DNA from: Cellulosimicrobium marinum
GTDB taxonomy: Bacteria > Actinomycetota > Actinomycetes > Actinomycetales > Cellulomonadaceae
DNA length: 64,000 nucleotides
Direction: 5' to 3'
NCBI RefSeq assembly: GCF_020551945.1
Contig: NZ_JAJBZH010000001.1
Span: 500,108 to 564,107 of the forward strand
Shown here: positions 27,850 through 37,025 of the stretch, one piece after another
How the letters are laid out: every line of letters begins with the position of its first letter
Position numbering within the stretch: the stretch's first letter is position 1
Made by a program: the position numbers and the translations under genes
The notes under the pieces: generated by a model
What the model saw: the letters and a program-made list of their open reading frames with translations, nothing else
Told to the model about the DNA's origin: nothing
Databases searched by the model: none

Positions 27850-29130
27850 GTGAGCCCGGCCCTGCCCGACGGCGAGCCCGTGCCCGACGACGGCGCCCTG
27901 CCCGCGTGGGTGGGCGACCCGGACGGGGCGGGGTCCGGCCGCGGGAGCTTCGGCGTGTACCTGCACGTGCCGTTCTGCTCGGTGCGGTGCGGGTACTGCG
28001 ACTTCAACACGTATACGGCGTCCGAGCTCGGCGGCGGCGCGAGCCAGGCGTCGTACGCGACGACGGCGCTGCGGGAGATCGACCTCGCGGCGCGCGTGCT
28101 GCGCGACGCGCGGGTCCCCGAGCGTCCGGTGTCCACGGTCTTCGTGGGGGGCGGCACCCCGACGATGCTGCCCGCGGGCGACCTCGTGCGGATGCTCGAC
28201 GGCGTCCGGGCCGCCTGGGGGCTCGCGCCCGGTGTCGAGGTGACCACCGAGGCGAACCCGGACTCCGTGACGCCCGCGTCGCTCGCGGAGCTCGCCGCGG
28301 CGGGATTCACGCGCGTGTCGTTCGGCATGCAGTCGGCCGTGCCGCACGTCCTCGCGACGCTCGACCGCACCCACGACCCGCGGCGCGTGCCCGACGTCGT
28401 GCGGTGGGCCGCGGACGCCGGCCTCAAGGTGTCGCTCGACCTCATCTACGGCACGCCGGGGGAGAGCCTCGACGACTGGCGGGCGAGCCTGGAGGCCGCC
28501 CTCGACACGGGCGTCGACCACGTCTCGGCGTACGCGCTCGTGGTCGAGCCGGGCACGCGCATGGCGGCCCAGGTGCGGCGTGGCGACCTGCCGGCGCCGG
28601 ACGACGACGACGAGGCGGCGAAGTACGAGCTCGCCGACGCGCTGCTCACCGAGGCAGGGCTCTCCTGGTACGAGGTGAGCAACTGGGCCCGGACCGACGA
28701 CGACCGCTGCCGGCACAACCTCGCGTACTGGCGCGGCGACGACTGGTGGGGGGTCGGCCCCGGCGCCCACTCCTACGTCGCCGCGGCGGACGACGACGCG
28801 GCCCGGGATGCGGGGGCGACGGGCGTGCGGTGGTGGAACGTCAAGCACCCGCGACGGTACGCGGCGCTCCTCGAGGCAGGGTCGAGCCCTGCCGCGGGCC
28901 GCGAGCTGCTCACGCACGACGAGGGCGCGCTGGAGCGGGTCATGCTCGGCGTGCGGCTGCGCGAGGGCCTCGACCTCGGCGTGCTCGACGCCGGTGCCCG
29001 CCACGCCGTCGCGGGCCTCGTCGCCGACGGGCTGCTGGACGGGCGCGCCGCCGTCGCGGGGCGCGCCGTCCTCACGCTGCGCGGCCGGCTCCTCGCCGAC
29101 ACGGTCGTGCGGGCGCTCACCGACGGCTGA
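27850..29130 (+). CDS. hemW: HemW, radical SAM heme chaperone-like protein
   Basis: A 426-residue radical SAM protein. The cluster-binding CxxxCxxC is CSVRCGYC (Cys43, Cys47, Cys50) in HVPFCSVRCGYCDFNTY. Other motifs are FVGGGTPTMLP, the SFGMQSAVPHVL strand and a C-terminal winged region. Formerly annotated as oxygen-independent coproporphyrinogen III oxidase, this subfamily (HemW) instead binds and transfers heme. The GTG is 4 nt after lepA, so the pair is cotranscribed. hrcA-dnaJ lie downstream beyond two membrane genes. Confidence 0.93.
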   Translation: MSPALPDGEPVPDDGALPAWVGDPDGAGSGRGSFGVYLHVPFCSVRCGYCDFNTYTASELGGGASQASYATTALREIDLAARVLRDARVPERPVSTVFVGGGTPTMLPAGDLVRMLDGVRAAWGLAPGVEVTTEANPDSVTPASLAELAAAGFTRVSFGMQSAVPHVLATLDRTHDPRRVPDVVRWAADAGLKVSLDLIYGTPGESLDDWRASLEAALDTGVDHVSAYALVVEPGTRMAAQVRRGDLPAPDDDDEAAKYELADALLTEAGLSWYEVSNWARTDDDRCRHNLAYWRGDDWWGVGPGAHSYVAAADDDAARDAGATGVRWWNVKHPRRYAALLEAGSSPAAGRELLTHDEGALERVMLGVRLREGLDLGVLDAGARHAVAGLVADGLLDGRAAVAGRAVLTLRGRLLADTVVRALTDG

Positions 29131-29293
29131 GGGCGGGTGATTCGCGGCACCGATCCGGCGGTTCCTCTGGCGCTCGGCCCCGATCCTCGACAGGCTGGAC
29201 CCGACCGCGAAATGCGTGACCGGCACGAGACCTTCACACGGTCCGCACCGCGTCACGGACCGCGGCCGGACACGACCTGATCGAGGAGACGCG

Positions 29294-30346
29294 ATGAGCG
29301 ACACGACCGACGGCGCGACGCCGGGCGACAAGGACCAGCCGCAGACCCCGCGGGAGCCCGGACGACCGGCCGAGCCGCCGGCACCCGAGAGCGCCCCCGG
29401 TGCGGCCGACCCGTACGGCGCGGGCGGGCCGCCCTCCGCCGCCTCGCCGTACGGGCAGCAGCCCCCGGTGGGTCCGCAGCCCGGAGCGGGGCAGCCTCCC
29501 GCGGGCCAGCCGGGCTACCCGCCGCCCGGGCAGGCCCCGTACGGCCAGCAGCCGCCGCCCGGCCAGCCGGGCTACCCGCCGCCCGGGCAGGCCCCGTACG
29601 GCCAGCAGCCGCCGCCCGCCCAGCCGTACGGGCAGCCCTACCCGCCCCCCGGCCAGCCGTACGGCCAGGCCGACCAGCCGGTCCAGATCGGCGACGCGTT
29701 CAACTACGGCTGGAACAAGTTCACGCAGAACGCCGGCGTGATCATCGGCGGCGTGCTCGCGTGGGCGGCGGCGCTGCTGGTCCTCAGCATCGTGTTCTTC
29801 TTCCTCCTCATCGGGACCGCGAGCACGACGATCGACCCGAACACGGGCGAGCTCAGCACCACCGGTGGTCTGGCGTTCGGGTTCGGCACGTTCCTCTACG
29901 TCGCGATCATCGTGGTGCTCGGCCTGTTCGTGCAGGCGGTCGTCGTCAACGTGTCGTTGCTCATCACGCGCGGCAAGAAGATCGAGTTCGCCGACTTCTT
30001 CCGTGTGCCGAACCTGCTCAACGTCGTCCTCGCGGCGCTCGTCGTCGGGCTCGCGGTCGGGATCCTCAGCATCACGATCGTCGGCGGGATCGTCTTCGCG
30101 TTCTTCGCCCAGTTCACGATCTTCTACGTCATCGACAAGAACCTCGCGGTGTTCGACGCCCTCAAGGCCAGCTTCACCACGGTGAGCCGCAACCTCGGGA
30201 CGGTCGTCGTGCTGTTCCTCGGGGTCTACGTCGCCCAGATCATCGGCGTGCTGCTGTGCTACGTGGGTCTGCTCGTCGCGCTCCCCGTCGCGCAGATCGC
30301 GACGGCCTACGTGTACCGCCGCCTCAACCACGAGCAGCCCGTCTGA
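29294..30346 (+). CDS. Proline/glycine-rich multispanning membrane protein, glycerophosphodiesterase-membrane-domain-like
   Basis: A 350-residue protein. Residues 1-130 are a soluble P/G/Q/Y-rich tail with repeated GQPGYPPPGQAPYGQQPPP units; about 140-340 forms five or six hydrophobic spans. The opening of the membrane domain, IGDAFNYGWNKFTQNAG, matches that of the next gene (VGEAVSYGWRAVTSNLG), so the two are paralogues. No enzymatic motif is seen. Function unknown. GAGGAG precedes the ATG by 5 nt. It could belong to the loosely defined DUF975-like or bacterial membrane-export accessory proteins. Confidence 0.8.
   Translation: MSDTTDGATPGDKDQPQTPREPGRPAEPPAPESAPGAADPYGAGGPPSAASPYGQQPPVGPQPGAGQPPAGQPGYPPPGQAPYGQQPPPGQPGYPPPGQAPYGQQPPPAQPYGQPYPPPGQPYGQADQPVQIGDAFNYGWNKFTQNAGVIIGGVLAWAAALLVLSIVFFFLLIGTASTTIDPNTGELSTTGGLAFGFGTFLYVAIIVVLGLFVQAVVVNVSLLITRGKKIEFADFFRVPNLLNVVLAALVVGLAVGILSITIVGGIVFAFFAQFTIFYVIDKNLAVFDALKASFTTVSRNLGTVVVLFLGVYVAQIIGVLLCYVGLLVALPVAQIATAYVYRRLNHEQPV
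29504..29617 (+). repeat. Two perfect 57-bp tandem repeats within the proline-rich tail
   Basis: 29504-29560 and 29561-29617 are identical base for base, encoding a 19-residue GQPGYPPPG-type unit. Perfect identity, including third positions, implies recent duplication. Confidence 0.92.
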
Positions 30347-30468
30347 CGGGTCGTGCCGGGTGACCGTCACCGGCCGCCGGGCGCCCGACGCGCGCCCGGT
30401 GGCCGGAGCGGTCATCGTAGGGACAGCGGCGCACGGTGCCGCGACCGCGACGAGGAGGGGGTGGTCCC

Positions 30469-31179
30469 ATGACGTCCGGCCCGACCGCCGGCCCGCGGGT
30501 GCCGTCGTACGAGGAACCCGGGTTCCGGGTGGGCGAGGCCGTCTCCTACGGGTGGCGAGCCGTGACGTCGAACCTTGGGCCGTGGGTCCTCGTCGCGCTG
30601 CTGTTCGTCGCCGTGAACGTGGCGTGGAACCTCGTCACCGGGAGCGTCGACCGCCTCACCGACTCCCTCGACCTCGGAGCCACGAACCTCGCCGCCGTCA
30701 CCGGGCTGACGTTCACGAGCGTCCTGCTCGGCGTGGTGGGCACGGTGATCAGCTACCTCGTCACGGCGTTCTTCACGCGCGGCGCGCTCGACGAGACCGC
30801 GGGACGACGGCCCGACGTCGCGGCGTTCTTCCGCATCGGCAACGTGGTCAACGTGCTCGTCGCCGCCCTCGTCGTGGGCGTCCTCACCGGGGTCGGGCTC
30901 GTGCTGTGCATCGTGCCGGGCCTGCTCGTCGTCGTCTTCTCGGTGTTCGTGTACCCGTTCACGCTCGACCGTGGGCAGGACGCCTTCACGGCGATCCGGT
31001 CGAGCTGGGCCCTCGTCTCCCGGAGCTTCGGCTCCGTCCTGCTGCTGCTCCTGGCGCTCGCGGGCATCAACGTCCTCGGTGCGATCCCGCTCGGCCTCGG
31101 CCTGTTCGTGACGATCCCCCTGAGCTACGTCGCGACGGCCTACGCCTACCGGCGCCTCCTCGGGCAGACGCCTGCCTGA
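30469..31179 (+). CDS. Multispanning membrane protein, paralogue of the preceding gene
   Basis: A 236-residue membrane protein with about five spans and no proline-rich tail. The VGEAVSYGWRAVTSNLGPW opening, the internal ADFF/AAFFRI-like segment and the closing ATAYAYRRLLGQ match the upstream 350-residue protein (ATAYVYRRLNHEQ). So this is a tandem duplication in which one copy lost or never gained the tail. GAGGAG lies 11-16 nt before the ATG. Function unknown. The genes are separated by 122 nt and may be cotranscribed. Confidence 0.8.
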   Translation: MTSGPTAGPRVPSYEEPGFRVGEAVSYGWRAVTSNLGPWVLVALLFVAVNVAWNLVTGSVDRLTDSLDLGATNLAAVTGLTFTSVLLGVVGTVISYLVTAFFTRGALDETAGRRPDVAAFFRIGNVVNVLVAALVVGVLTGVGLVLCIVPGLLVVVFSVFVYPFTLDRGQDAFTAIRSSWALVSRSFGSVLLLLLALAGINVLGAIPLGLGLFVTIPLSYVATAYAYRRLLGQTPA

Positions 31180-31188
31180 GCCCGGCGG

Positions 31189-32049
31189 TCAGGGAGCCGT
31201 GACGAAGTCGATGAGCTCCTCGACGCGGCCCAGCAGGGACGGCTCCAGGTCGGCGTAGGTGCGCACGGTGCCGAGGATGCGCTGCCACGCGCGGCCGACG
31301 TCCTCCGCGCTGTCCGCGGGCCAGCCCAGCTCGCGCAGGATGCCCCGCTTCCACTCGGTGCCCCGCTCGATCACCGGCCAGCGGTCGAGCCCCACGCGCG
31401 TGGGCTTCACCGCCTGCCACACGTCGACGTACGGGTGCCCGAGCACGAGCACGGTGCCGGCGGGGGAGCGGCGGATCGCGTCGTCGGCGATCCGCCGCTC
31501 CTTGCTCCCCGGCACCAGGTGGTCCACGAGCACGCCCACGCGGCGCTGCGGCGTCGGGCCGAAGTCGGCGAGCGCCGCCGCGAGGTCGTCGACGCCGTGC
31601 AGGGGCTCGACGACGACGCCCTCCACCCGGAGGTCGTCGCCCCACACCTTCTCGACGAGCTCGGCGTCGTGCTTGCCCTCGACCCAGATGCGGCTGCCGC
31701 GCGCGACGCGGGCGCGCTGCCCGGCGACGGCGCGGGACCCGGAGGCGGTGCGGGCCGGGGGCGCGGGTGCGCGGGACGTCACGGGGGGCGTGAGCTCGAC
31801 GGGCTCGCCGTCGACCCAGAACCCGGGGCCGAGGGGGAAGGACCGGGTGCGGCCGGCGCGGTCCTCCAGCACGACGAGGTGCATCCCTCCGGACTTCTCG
31901 ACGCGGACGACGGCGCCCACCCACCCCGACTGCACCTCCTCGACGACGAGGCCGTGCTGGGCGGCCTGCGGGCGCGAGACGGGGCGCGCGCGGTGGTGGG
32001 GGGCGGGGGGTCCGCCGAGGACGTCGGAGCCGTAGCGGTCGGTAGGCAC
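31189..32049 (-). CDS. DUF3097-family protein with Toprim-like motifs
   Basis: A 286-residue protein starting with the PTDRYGSDVL segment typical of actinobacterial DUF3097. Central motifs IWVEGKHDAELVEKVWGDDL and VGVLVDHLVPGS resemble the Glu and Asp strands of Toprim domains (as in RNase M5/OLD), suggesting nucleic-acid cleavage or ligation chemistry, but this is only inferred. The second GTG (32049) is chosen because TAGGGT lies exactly 6 nt before it on the minus strand, the spacing of other leaderless genes; the GTG at 32055 directly abuts the -10. It diverges from hrcA. Confidence 0.85.
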   Translation of the reverse strand: MPTDRYGSDVLGGPPAPHHRARPVSRPQAAQHGLVVEEVQSGWVGAVVRVEKSGGMHLVVLEDRAGRTRSFPLGPGFWVDGEPVELTPPVTSRAPAPPARTASGSRAVAGQRARVARGSRIWVEGKHDAELVEKVWGDDLRVEGVVVEPLHGVDDLAAALADFGPTPQRRVGVLVDHLVPGSKERRIADDAIRRSPAGTVLVLGHPYVDVWQAVKPTRVGLDRWPVIERGTEWKRGILRELGWPADSAEDVGRAWQRILGTVRTYADLEPSLLGRVEELIDFVTAP

Positions 32050-32169
32050 GGGCACACCCTAGGTTCGTCCGGGCGGCGGGGCGGGCGAACGACACGCCCC
32101 GTGTCCGGGTGGTCCGCGGCCGGGTGTTCGCGGCGAGCGGAGGGCGCGGGGGCCGGGGGTCCGGACGCG

Positions 32170-32175
32170 TAGGCT
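32170..32175 (+). promoter_or_regulatory. -10 box of hrcA-dnaJ
   Basis: TAGGCT overlapping the first base of the CIRCE element. Confidence 0.5.
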
Positions 32176-32201
32176 TGGCACTCGGAGGTCGAGAGTGCCG
32201 A
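32175..32201 (+). promoter_or_regulatory. CIRCE operator for HrcA
   Basis: TTGGCACTC, 9 nt, then GAGTGCCGA: the 9-9-9 arrangement of the CIRCE heat-shock operator (consensus TTAGCACTC-N9-GAGTGCTAA). It covers the probable transcription start, so HrcA bound here would block its own operon. Confidence 0.92.
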
Positions 32202-32251
32202 CCCCGCGCCGGCCGTCGGACGGTCGCGCGGGGAACCCTGAGGAGGTGGAC

Positions 32252-33268
32252 GTGAGCGAGGAGCGGCGGCTCGAGGTCCTGCGGGCGATCGTCGAGGACT
32301 ACGTCCTCACGCGCGAGCCCGTGGGGTCGCGCGTGCTCACCGAGCGCCACGACCTCGGCGTGTCCCCGGCGACGATCCGCAACGACATGGCGGCGCTGGA
32401 AGAGGCGGGGTTCATCGCCCAGCCCCACACGTCCGCCGGTCGCGTCCCGACGGACAAGGGCTACCGGCTGTTCGTGGACCGGCTCTCCGGGGTGAAGCCC
32501 CTGTCCTCGCCGGAGAAGCGCGCGATCGAGACGTTCCTGTCCGAGGGGGTGGACCTCGACGACGTCATCGCCCGTGCGGGACGCCTCCTCGCCCAGTTGA
32601 CCGGCCAGGTCGCCGTCGTGCAGTACCCGTCACTGCGGCGCTCGGGCCTGCGGCACCTCGAGCTGGTGCCCGTCTCCGACTCCCGGCTGCTCGTGGTGAT
32701 CATCACGGACACGGGCCGGGTGGAGCAGCGCATGCTGGAGGTCGGCACGGTCCCGGACGAGGGGACGCTCGCGGAGGTCCGCGCACGGCTCAACGCCGCC
32801 GCCGCGGGGCAGCGGCTCGCGACCCTCGCGCAGGGGCTCGCCCGGGTCGCGGAGTCCTTCCACCCCGACGACGCCCCGCTCGCCCGTGCGGTGGGCGACC
32901 TCGTCGCGCAGACCCTCGCGGAGGAGAGCGAGGAACGCCTCGTCCTCGCGGGCACGGCGAACCTGGCGCGCGACGGCATGCGGTTCGAGCACGCCCTGCG
33001 TCCCGTCCTCGAGGCGCTGGAGGAGCAGGTCGTGCTCCTGGGGCTCCTCACGGAGATGGCCGCGGAGTCGGGGGTGAGCGTCCGGATCGGGCGCGAGACC
33101 CAGCTCGAGAACCTCTCGGAGACGTCCGTCGTGACGACCGGTTACGGTAACGACGGCGACACGGTCGCCCTGGTCGGGTCGATCGGCCCGACGCGCATGG
33201 ACTACCCGGGGACGATCGCCGCGGTCCGCGCGGTCGCCCGCTACCTCTCCCGGGTGCTGGGCACGTGA
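32252..33268 (+). CDS. hrcA: Heat-inducible transcription repressor HrcA
   Basis: A 338-residue repressor. A winged helix (about 1-75; [22 protein letters not shown]) binds CIRCE, followed by the dimerisation and inserted domains ([19 protein letters not shown] and [21 protein letters not shown]). HrcA keeps heat-shock genes off until GroEL becomes occupied by unfolded protein. The GTG at 32252 has AGGAGG 5 nt upstream; the CIRCE site lies 50 nt upstream, so the gene is autoregulated. dnaJ follows after 115 nt, the usual actinobacterial pair. Confidence 0.96.
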   Translation: MSEERRLEVLRAIVEDYVLTREPVGSRVLTERHDLGVSPATIRNDMAALEEAGFIAQPHTSAGRVPTDKGYRLFVDRLSGVKPLSSPEKRAIETFLSEGVDLDDVIARAGRLLAQLTGQVAVVQYPSLRRSGLRHLELVPVSDSRLLVVIITDTGRVEQRMLEVGTVPDEGTLAEVRARLNAAAAGQRLATLAQGLARVAESFHPDDAPLARAVGDLVAQTLAEESEERLVLAGTANLARDGMRFEHALRPVLEALEEQVVLLGLLTEMAAESGVSVRIGRETQLENLSETSVVTTGYGNDGDTVALVGSIGPTRMDYPGTIAAVRAVARYLSRVLGT

Positions 33269-33383
33269 CCCGCCACCCGTTCCGCGCGGTCGCCCCGCCC
33301 CGCGCGCGGCCCGACCTCCGACCCCGGACCACCCACCCTGACGGGACCTCGTCCCGGCGACCGGCACCAGCAGAGAGTGACGT

Positions 33384-34508
33384 GTGAGCGACTACTACGA
33401 GATCCTCGGCGTGGCCCGCGACGCCAGCCCGGAGCAGATCAAGAAGGCGTACCGCCGGCTCGCGCGCGAGCTGCACCCCGACGTCGCGGGGGAGGAGGCG
33501 GGCGACCGGTTCAAGGACGTCGCGCGCGCCTACGAGGTGCTGTCCAACCCGGAGAAGCGCCAGCAGTACGACCTCGGCGTCGACCCGAGCGCCCCCGGCG
33601 GCGGCGCGGGCGGCCCGATGGGCGGAGGGTTCGGCTTCCAGGACATCTTCGAGACGTTCTTCGGCGGCGGGCAGGCGCAGCAGGGTCCGATCCCGCGCGC
33701 CCGCCGCGGCCAGGACGCGCTCGTGCGGCTCGACATCGAGCTGGCCGAGGCGACGTTCGGCGCCAAGCGTGAGCTCCAGGTCGACACGGCCGTGGTGTGC
33801 GGGACGTGCGGCGGCTCCTGCTGCCGCCCCGGGACCTCGCCGCGCACGTGCGAGGTGTGCCACGGGCGCGGCACCGTGCAGCGCGTGGCCCGGTCGTTCC
33901 TCGGCCAGGTCATGACGAGCGCGCCCTGCGCCGCGTGCCAGGGGTTCGGCACGGTCATCCCGGAGCCGTGCGCGGAGTGCTCGGGCGAGGGCCGCGTGCG
34001 CTCGCGCCGCACCCTCACGGTGAACGTCCCGGCGGGCGTCGACACGGGGACCCGCATCAAGCTCACGGCGCAGGGCGAGGTCGGCCCGGCGGGCGGACCG
34101 GCGGGCGACCTCTACGTGGAGATCCGCGAGCGCAACCACGACACGTTCGTGCGCCGCGGGGACGACCTGCACTGCACGCTCCAGGTGCCGATGACGGCGG
34201 CAGCGCTCGGCACGGTGCTCGAGCTCGAGACCCTCGACGGCCTCCAGGAGATCGACCTGCGGCCCGGGACGCAGCCCGGCCAGATCGTCACGCTGAAGAA
34301 CCTGGGTGTCGGTCACCTGCACGCCGGGGGCCGCGGCGACCTCAACGTGCACATCGAGGTCCAGGTGCCCACGGGCATGGACGACGAGCAGGAGCAGCTG
34401 CTGCGCTCGCTCGCGTCCCTGCGCGGCGAGGAGCGGCCGGAGCCGCGCCTGTCCGCCGCGCACCCGGGTGTCTTCTCGCGCCTGCGCGACAAGCTCTCCG
34501 GGCGCTGA
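33384..34508 (+). CDS. dnaJ: Chaperone DnaJ (DnaJ2, HrcA-linked)
   Basis: A 374-residue Hsp40 cochaperone. The J domain (1-68) has the essential HPD at 31-33, then a G/F-rich region. The zinc domain (about 139-206) has four repeats: CGTCGGSC, CEVCHGRG, CAACQGFG and CAECSGEG. The first deviates from CxxCxGxG by ending in Cys. The C-terminal substrate-binding beta domains are complete. It stimulates DnaK ATPase and delivers substrates. The GTG follows GAGAG by about 8 nt. rsmE starts 25 nt downstream, so the operon is hrcA-dnaJ-rsmE. Confidence 0.96.
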   Translation: MSDYYEILGVARDASPEQIKKAYRRLARELHPDVAGEEAGDRFKDVARAYEVLSNPEKRQQYDLGVDPSAPGGGAGGPMGGGFGFQDIFETFFGGGQAQQGPIPRARRGQDALVRLDIELAEATFGAKRELQVDTAVVCGTCGGSCCRPGTSPRTCEVCHGRGTVQRVARSFLGQVMTSAPCAACQGFGTVIPEPCAECSGEGRVRSRRTLTVNVPAGVDTGTRIKLTAQGEVGPAGGPAGDLYVEIRERNHDTFVRRGDDLHCTLQVPMTAAALGTVLELETLDGLQEIDLRPGTQPGQIVTLKNLGVGHLHAGGRGDLNVHIEVQVPTGMDDEQEQLLRSLASLRGEERPEPRLSAAHPGVFSRLRDKLSGR

Positions 34509-34533
34509 GGCCGGCCGTGGGGGAGGTCGAGCG

Positions 34534-35340
34534 GTGAGCGCGCCCGTGTTCCTGGCGGAGACCGGGCTCGACGCCGTCGCGCCCGGGGACCGGTACGTGC
34601 TCGACGGCGCGGAGGGCCGCCACGCGGGGGTCGTGCAGCGCAAGGGGCGCGGGGAGCGCGTCGACGTCGTCGACGGGCTGGGCCTGCGGCTGCGCTGCGT
34701 CGTGGAGTCGGCGGACGGCGGCGCCGTGACGCTGCTCGTGCAGGAGGTCGACCGCGAGCCGGAGCCGGACGTCGTCGTGACCCTCGTCCAGGCGCTCGCC
34801 AAGGGCGACCGGGACGAGCTGGCGATCGAGGCGGCGACCGAGGTGGGCGCGGACGCGGTCGTGCCGTGGCAGGCCGAGCGGTCCGTCGTGGTGTGGCGCG
34901 GCGAGCGTGCGGCGAAGTCCCGTGCGCGGTGGCTCGCGACGGTCCGGACCGCGACGAAGCAGGCGCGGCGGGCGCGGCTGCCCGAGGTGGGGCTGCCGCT
35001 CGACTCGCGCGGCCTCGCCGAGCGGACGGCGGAGGTCGTCGCGGGCGGGGGGTGCGTCGTCGTGCTGCACGAGGAGGCGACGACGCCGCTCGCGGAGGTC
35101 GCGCTGCCCGCGCCCGGCGCCGGGCCGGACGGGCGGACCGGCGCGGGCGTCGCCCCGCGCGTGCTGGTCGTCGTGGGCCCGGAGGGCGGCATCTCCGAGC
35201 GTGAGCTCGACGCGCTGACGGCGGCGGGCGCCGTCGCGGCGCGCCTCGGGCCGCACGTGCTCCGGACGTCGACGGCGGGCCCGGTCGCGATCGCGCTGCT
35301 CGCGCAGCGGCTGGGGCGTTGGGCCACCCAGGACGGCTGA
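34534..35340 (+). CDS. rsmE: 16S rRNA (uracil(1498)-N3)-methyltransferase
   Basis: A 268-residue SPOUT-class methyltransferase that modifies U1498 of 16S rRNA. The N-terminal PUA-like domain (about 1-75) is followed by the knotted SAM-binding domain. Signatures include ALAKGDRDELAIEAATEVG, VVGPEGGISERELDAL and LGPHVLRTSTAGPVA, which builds the knot. GGGGAGG (34520-34526) precedes the GTG by 7 nt. Length is normal. It completes the hrcA-dnaJ-rsmE operon, an arrangement found across actinobacteria and firmicutes. Confidence 0.95.
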   Translation: MSAPVFLAETGLDAVAPGDRYVLDGAEGRHAGVVQRKGRGERVDVVDGLGLRLRCVVESADGGAVTLLVQEVDREPEPDVVVTLVQALAKGDRDELAIEAATEVGADAVVPWQAERSVVVWRGERAAKSRARWLATVRTATKQARRARLPEVGLPLDSRGLAERTAEVVAGGGCVVVLHEEATTPLAEVALPAPGAGPDGRTGAGVAPRVLVVVGPEGGISERELDALTAAGAVAARLGPHVLRTSTAGPVAIALLAQRLGRWATQDG

Positions 35341-35428
35341 GCCTCGCACCGGCGCCGGACATCGTCCCGACGTCGCGGGCCGGCGCGGTCGCGGGCGACC
35401 GCACCGGCCCTGGGCTAGGGTCGGGCGC

Positions 35429-35785
35429 ATGACGAGCCAGGGCACCTCCACCGACTGCCTCTTCTGCCGGATCGTCGCGGGCGAGGTCCCTGCCGACGTC
35501 GTCGCGACAAGCGAGCGCTCCGTCGCGTTCCGGGACATCGACCCGAAGGCGCCCGTGCACGTGCTCGTGGTGCCGCGCGACCACCACGGCGACATCGCGC
35601 AGCTCGCCGCCGCCGATCCCGAGCTGCTCGGCGACGTCGTCGCGCTCGCCGACGAGGTGGCGGGCGAGCTCGCGGACGGCCAGTTCCGGCTGATCTTCAA
35701 CTCCGGCCCCCGCGCCGGGCAGAGCGTGTTCCACGTCCACGGGCACGTGATCGGCGGCGCGGAGCTCGGCTGGTCGCCGGCCTGA
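35429..35785 (+). CDS. HIT-family (histidine triad) nucleotide-binding protein
   Basis: A 118-residue HIT protein, HinT type. It opens with the TDCLFCRIVAGEVPAD strand and ends with the catalytic HVHGHVIGG triad (about 102-110). HinT proteins hydrolyse purine-nucleoside phosphoramidates, including aminoacyl-adenylate by-products. TAGGGT at 35416-35421 lies 7 nt before the ATG with no Shine-Dalgarno, so it is probably leaderless and transcribed on its own between rsmE and phoH. Confidence 0.94.
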   Translation: MTSQGTSTDCLFCRIVAGEVPADVVATSERSVAFRDIDPKAPVHVLVVPRDHHGDIAQLAAADPELLGDVVALADEVAGELADGQFRLIFNSGPRAGQSVFHVHGHVIGGAELGWSPA

Positions 35786-35840
35786 GCCCGGTCGGGCCGC
35801 CGTCGCCGTCCAATGCGCGTGAAGAGGCACCTCCCGCTCG

Positions 35841-35846
35841 GTACGA
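35841..35846 (+). promoter_or_regulatory. Possible -10 box of the phoH operon
   Basis: TACGAT 79 nt before the phoH ATG; a GAAGGAG lies in the leader but about 20 nt from the start. Confidence 0.4.
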
Positions 35847-35924
35847 TGGGAAGGCCCTGCCACGCCCGGTCCCCGGTGCGCGACGCACGCCCGAACGAAG
35901 GAGCACGACGGCGCAAGCCCGCTC

Positions 35925-37025
35925 ATGACATCACTGCCCCGTGACACCGCACCCGACCCCGCCCGCGGGGGCGCTCGCGCCGCCGAGCACCGGGTCGAGC
36001 ACCGCATCGTCATCCCGGGTCACGTGCCGATGGTCTCCCTCCTCGGCAGCGGCGACTCCGTGCTCCGCGCCGTCGAGGACGGCTTCCCGGCCGTCGACGT
36101 GCACGTGCGCGGCAACGAGATCGCCGTCACCGGTCCCGCGGGGGACGTCGCGCTCGCGTCGCGCCTCCTGGACGAGCTGGTCGAGGTCGTCGAGGCGGGC
36201 ACGCAGCTCACGGGCGACGTCGTGCGCCGGTCCATCCGGATGCTCAGCGCGGCGACCGCGACGCGACCGGCCGAGGTGCTGACCTTCAACATCCTGTCGA
36301 GCCGCGGGCGCACCATCCGTCCCAAGACGGTCGGCCAGAAGCACTATGTCGACGCGATCGACGCGAACACCATCACGTTCGGCGTCGGCCCCGCGGGCAC
36401 CGGCAAGACGTACCTCGCGATGGCGAAGGCCGTGCAGGCGCTGCAGTCCAAGCAGGTGAACCGGATCATCCTCACGCGCCCCGCCGTCGAGGCGGGGGAG
36501 CGGCTCGGCTTCCTGCCCGGCAGCCTCACGGAGAAGATCGACCCCTACCTGCGCCCGCTGTACGACGCGCTGCACGACATGATCGACCCGGACTCGATCC
36601 CCAAGCTCATCGAGGCGGGAACGATCGAGGTCGCACCGCTCGCGTTCATGCGCGGCAGGAGCCTCAACGACTCGTTCATCATCCTCGACGAGGCGCAGAA
36701 CACGACGTCCGAGCAGATGAAGATGTTCCTCACGCGGCTCGGGTTCGCGTCGAAGATGGTCATCACGGGCGACGCGACGCAGGTCGACCTGCCCGGCGGC
36801 ACGACGTCGGGCCTGCGCGTCATCGAGGACGTGCTCACGGGGGTGGACGACGTCGAGTTCTGCCGTCTCACGTCGTCCGACGTCGTGCGGCACCGGCTCG
36901 TGAGCGACATCATCGACGCGTACGCGCGCTGGGACGTGGCGACGGCGGACCGGTCGCGGCCGGGCGGCGGGCGCGGGACGCGCGGGACGGACCACCGACG
37001 GGGCGAGCAGGCAGGCGGACGATGA
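35925..37025 (+). CDS. phoH: PhoH-like ATPase (YbeZ)
   Basis: A 366-residue P-loop ATPase of the PhoH/YbeZ family, thought to be an RNA helicase-like partner of YbeY in rRNA maturation. Walker A is GPAGTGKT (about 155-162); Walker B is [11 protein letters not shown] near residue 248. The N-terminal KH-like region (about 20-100) may bind RNA. The C-terminal 25 residues are Gly/Arg-rich and unstructured. The nearest Shine-Dalgarno (GAAGGAG) is about 20 nt from the ATG, an odd distance. It overlaps ybeY by ATGA. Confidence 0.95.
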   Translation: MTSLPRDTAPDPARGGARAAEHRVEHRIVIPGHVPMVSLLGSGDSVLRAVEDGFPAVDVHVRGNEIAVTGPAGDVALASRLLDELVEVVEAGTQLTGDVVRRSIRMLSAATATRPAEVLTFNILSSRGRTIRPKTVGQKHYVDAIDANTITFGVGPAGTGKTYLAMAKAVQALQSKQVNRIILTRPAVEAGERLGFLPGSLTEKIDPYLRPLYDALHDMIDPDSIPKLIEAGTIEVAPLAFMRGRSLNDSFIILDEAQNTTSEQMKMFLTRLGFASKMVITGDATQVDLPGGTTSGLRVIEDVLTGVDDVEFCRLTSSDVVRHRLVSDIIDAYARWDVATADRSRPGGGRGTRGTDHRRGEQAGGR

